DNA of 64,000 nt from Elephas maximus indicus (lineage: Eukaryota > Chordata > Mammalia > Proboscidea > Elephantidae). Under the pieces are notes generated by a model. The model had not been told where the DNA came from. It did no database searches and was given only the letters and a program-made list of their open reading frames with translations. Location: NCBI RefSeq assembly GCF_024166365.1, contig NC_064825.1, forward strand, positions 107,026,480-107,090,479. Reading direction: 5' to 3'. Below are positions 60,770 through 64,000 of the stretch, in pieces (positions within the stretch are counted from its first letter, which is position 1; each line of letters opens with the position of its first letter). The translations under genes were made by a program, and so were the position numbers.

Positions 60770-62790
60770 CATCGCAAAAATAGATTTGATGCCTTGAACA
60801 CTAATTACCAAAGGCCAAACGAGTTGTGGAATAACACCAAGGACATCATATATAAAGCAAGGCGTCACTAAAAAGACAGGAGAGAAAAGATGAAAATGCA
60901 TGTCAGTTGAGACTCTGAGACTTCCTCTTGAAAGTCAAACAGCTAAAGTGAAAGGAATAAATGATGAAGCAAAAGAGCTGACCAGAAGACTTCCAAGGGC
61001 AACTAAGAAGACAAAATAAAGTATTATGATGACACGTGCAAAAACCTGAGCTAGAAGTACAAAAGGGAAGGACACTCTCAGCATTTCTCCAGCTGAAAGA
61101 ACTGAAGAAGAAATACAAGCCTTGAGTTGCAATACTGAAGGATTCTACAGGGAAAATATTAAATGACTAGAAAGCATCAAAAGATGAAAGGAACACACAG
61201 AGTCAGCATACCAAAAGGTATGGTCAACATTCAACTATTTCGGGAGGTAACACATAATCAGGAACCAACGACACTGAAGGAATAAGTCCAAGCTGCACTG
61301 CAGGCACAGGTAAAAAACAAGGCTCAGGAAATTGAAAAAATACCAATGGAGATATTTCAACAAAGGGATGCAGCACTGGAAGTACTCACTCTTCTAGTCC
61401 AAGAAGTTTGAAAAACAGTTACCTGGCCAACCAATTGGAAGAGATCCTTATTTATGCCTATTCCTAAGAAAGGTGATCCAACCAAAAGCAGAAATTATCG
61501 CAAGATATCATTAATATCACATACAAGTAAAAGTTTGTTAAAGATAATTCAAAAACAGCCACAGCAGTGTATCAACAGGGAACTGCCAGAAATTCTAGCC
61601 AGATTTAGAAGAGGATGCGGAACCAGGGATATTGCTGATGTCAGATGGATCCTGGCTGAAAACAGAGAATACCAGAAAGATGTTTACCTGTGTTTTATTG
61701 ACTACGCTAGGGCATTTGACTGTGTGGAGTATACCACATTATGGATAACACTGTGGAGAATGGGAATTCTATAGCACTTAATTGTGCTCATGAGGAATAT
61801 ATGCACGGATCAAGAGGCAGTAGGTCGGACAGAACAATGGAATACTGCATGGTTTAAAATCAGGAAAGGTGTGTCAGGGTTATATCCCTTCACCATATCT
61901 ATTCAATCTGTATGCTGACAAAATAATTCGAGAAGCTGAACTGTATGAAAAAGAACAGGGCAACAGGATTAGAGGAAGAGTCATTAACAACCTGCAATAT
62001 GCAGATGACACAACCTTGCTTGTTGAAAGTGAAGAGGCCTTGAAGCACTTACTGATGGAGGTCAAAGACCACAGTCTTCAGTATAGATTACATCTCAACA
62101 TAAAGAAAACAAAAATCCTCACAACTGGACCAATAAACAACATCACGATAAATGGAGAAAACATTGAAATTATTAAGGATTTAATTTTACTTGGATCCGC
62201 AAATAACAGCCATGGAAAGAGCAGTCAAGAAATCAAAAGATGCATTGTGCTGGGCAAATTGGCTGCAAAGACCTTGTTAAAGTGTTGAAAAGCAAGGATG
62301 TCACCTTGAGGATTAAGGTCTGTTTGACCCAAGCCATGGTGTTTTCAATTGCCTCATAAGCATGGGAAAGCTGGGCAATGAATAAGGGAGATCAAAGGAA
62401 AATTGATGCCTTTGCATTGTGGTTTTGGAAAAAAACATATTGAATACATCATGGACTGCCAAAAGAATGAACAAATCTGTCTTGGAAGAAGTATAACCAG
62501 AATGCTTTTCCAAAGCAAGGATGGAGACACTATGTCTCACATACTTACATACTTTGGACTTGTTATCAGGAGCATTCAGTCCCTGGAGAAGACATCATGC
62601 TTGGTAAAGTACAGGGTCAATGGAAAAGAGCAAGACCTTCAATGTGATGGATTGACACAGTGGCTGCACCAATGGGCTCAGTATAATAACAATTGTAAGG
62701 ATGGCTCAGGACAGGGCAGTTTTTTGTTCTGTGGTACACAGGGTTGTTATGAGTCAAACCAAGTCGAAGGCACAAAACAACAACAAGAAG
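60770..62790 (+). mobile_element. RTE LINE, 5'-truncated, forward
   Basis: Starts in the linker after the endonuclease and runs to the 3' terminus. The reverse transcriptase is better kept than at 44,134: motif A reads FIDYARAFD (about 61,697-61,723) and the catalytic YADD is present at 61,998-62,009. The frame is still broken, with a stop at 61,772 and further shifts. Head-to-head with the reverse RTE at 60,258. Confidence 0.85.
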
Positions 62791-62809
62791 AAAGTAGGGG
62801 GTCAGCAAA

Positions 62810-62965
62810 TAAAATGAAGACCATCAACAAGATGGACTGACACAGTGGCTTCAAGGATGGGCTCAAGCATAACAACGATTGTGAGAATAGTATAGGCCCA
62901 GGCAGTATTTCATTTTGTAAATTGGAACCAACTCCGTGGGCACCTCACCACAGCTAACAACAATA
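62810..62965 (+). mobile_element. RTE 3'-end fragment
   Basis: Counterpart of 88-240 and 47,040-47,210. Confidence 0.65.
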
Positions 62966-63478
62966 TTAACATGGAAATTCCTCAGACTAATAGAGGGCCC
63001 TCATGGTCAACCTACAGCTACCATCACACATGCTATGAAACATTGAATAAATTCTCAGGAAGATCAGGAATGCAATATGTAAATTTACCCTTCCCAAATC
63101 TATCAGACATTTTAGTGGATGTTCTAGAAAACAGGACAAGGCAATAAAAAATAAATAAATAGGAAACATTCAGATTGGAAAGGAAGACGTAAAATTCTTT
63201 TTATTGATTAAAAAAATAATAAATACATAAATAGGAAGCATTCAGATTGGAAAGGAAGAGGTAAAATTCTTTTTATTGATAGATGGCATGATTTTTTATG
63301 TATAAAATTTAATAGATTCTACAATAGATTTACAGTATTAAAAAGTTAACTTAGCATTTCTTTGCGAATTTTGTTTCAGGTTAGAGGTGAATTAAAAAAA
63401 AAAAAAAAGCCTGTCTGAATTTAAAGTGGATTTACCTTTGCTATATAGATTTGAGGATTTCATAGATATAACACTGGT
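62966..63478. other. Gene-free flank with a small tandem duplication
   Basis: Counterpart of 241-700. The segment TTCAGATTGGAAAGGAAGA followed by TTTTTATTGAT occurs twice here (63,168 and 63,240), a local duplication of about 70 bp not seen in U1 or U6. Confidence 0.65.
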
Positions 63479-64000
63479 AATGGATTGAATTGTGTTCCCC
63501 CAAAATATGTTTCAACTTGGCTAGGCCGGGATTCCCAGTACAGGTTTCTTGTCCAATATTTTTTAATCTGATGTGATTATTCCATGTGTTTTAAATCTTA
63601 GCCTCTCTGATGTTAATGAGGCAGGATTAGTAGCAGCCCTGTTAATGAGAACGGACTCAATCTACAGGATTAGGATGTATTTGGAGTGAATCTCTTTGAG
63701 ATAGAAAACTGAAAGGAGCAGAAAGGAGTAGGATCTCATGCCACCAAGAAAGAATCACCAGTAATGGAGCACTTCCTTTGGACATGGGGTCCAAGAGCTG
63801 AGAAGTTCCTAGATCAGGAGAAAGTTGATGACAAGGACTTTCCCCCAGAGCCAACAGAGAAAGAAAACCTTCCCCTGGATCTGGCACCCTGAATTTGAAT
63901 TTCTAGATTTCTAAAGTGTGAGATGACTCAGAATCTACTCTACAGCAAAGTGTAAATAATGAGAGAATAAACTTCTGTTTCTTAAAGGAATCTACTTGTG
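63479..64000 (+). mobile_element. MaLR/MLT1-like LTR, cut by window end
   Basis: Counterpart of 701-1,224; reaches GAGAGAATAAACTTCTG near 63,961. Confidence 0.6.

Larger units (their letters stand above)
60770..64000 (+). repeat. OR array unit U7, left part
   Basis: From 62,730 to the window end it repeats positions 1-1,224 of U1 with only scattered differences, then is cut by the window. Confidence 0.8.

Noticed and set aside
61454..62288. Two forward frames with FIDYARAFD and YADD, possibly an active reverse transcriptase
   Set aside because: Motifs are intact but the frame is split by a stop at 61,772 and frameshifts, and the endonuclease is missing.

Overview
The window is mammalian nuclear DNA, most likely from an afrotherian such as an elephant, hyrax or sirenian. 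The evidence is the repeat content. There are many copies of a tRNA-derived SINE whose tail (motif GTCGAGTCGATTCC and relatives) matches the 3' end of an RTE-type LINE, which is the AfroSINE/RTE pair known from Afrotheria. Divergent L1 copies, MIR and LTR elements are also present. All real genes are on the + strand and belong to one family, class II odorant receptors of the OR8K type (OR8K3 is the closest human member I can recall).

The 64 kb is a decayed tandem array of related units. Each unit runs: RTE 3' end, MaLR-like LTR, old L1, conserved promoter and first-exon candidate, 1.3-4.4 kb intron, single OR coding exon, 3' flank. Approximate units are U1 1-16,670 (coding exon 9,211-10,158, three stops); U2 16,670-21,830 (19,147-20,099, one frameshift); U3 21,830-29,320 (26,545-27,498, one stop); U4 29,320-37,972 (36,140-37,087, intact, 315 aa); U5 41,238-44,133 (promoter and intron but no coding exon); U6 47,020-60,757 (54,197-55,164, 1-nt deletion near the start codon, 308-aa ORF from an internal Met); and U7 from about 60,770 past the right edge. 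An L1 (37,973-41,234) lies at the U4/U5 border. RTE copies lie at the U5/U6 and U6/U7 borders.

One receptor is intact, one may be rescued by an internal start, and three are pseudogenes. The three pseudogenes have also lost the Arg of the DRY motif. Upstream of the coding exons, six copies share a compact block: an AATTAA-type element, an EBF/Olf-1-like near-palindrome (TCCTCAGGGA), in four copies CCATAAAT about 25 bp downstream, and an invariant ACAG/GTAAAA splice donor. Every coding exon has a matching acceptor about 18 bp before its ATG. I read this as the promoter, first non-coding exon and intron of each receptor gene. U5 keeps the block without a receptor.

The rest is transposon and tandem-repeat DNA: about 25 AfroSINE pieces, RTE and L1 fragments, an ERV remnant, a (GATA)n microsatellite and a near-perfect hairpin at 22,769-22,848. 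No non-OR protein gene, CRISPR array or convincing RNA gene was seen. Identities are by eye; no alignment was run.
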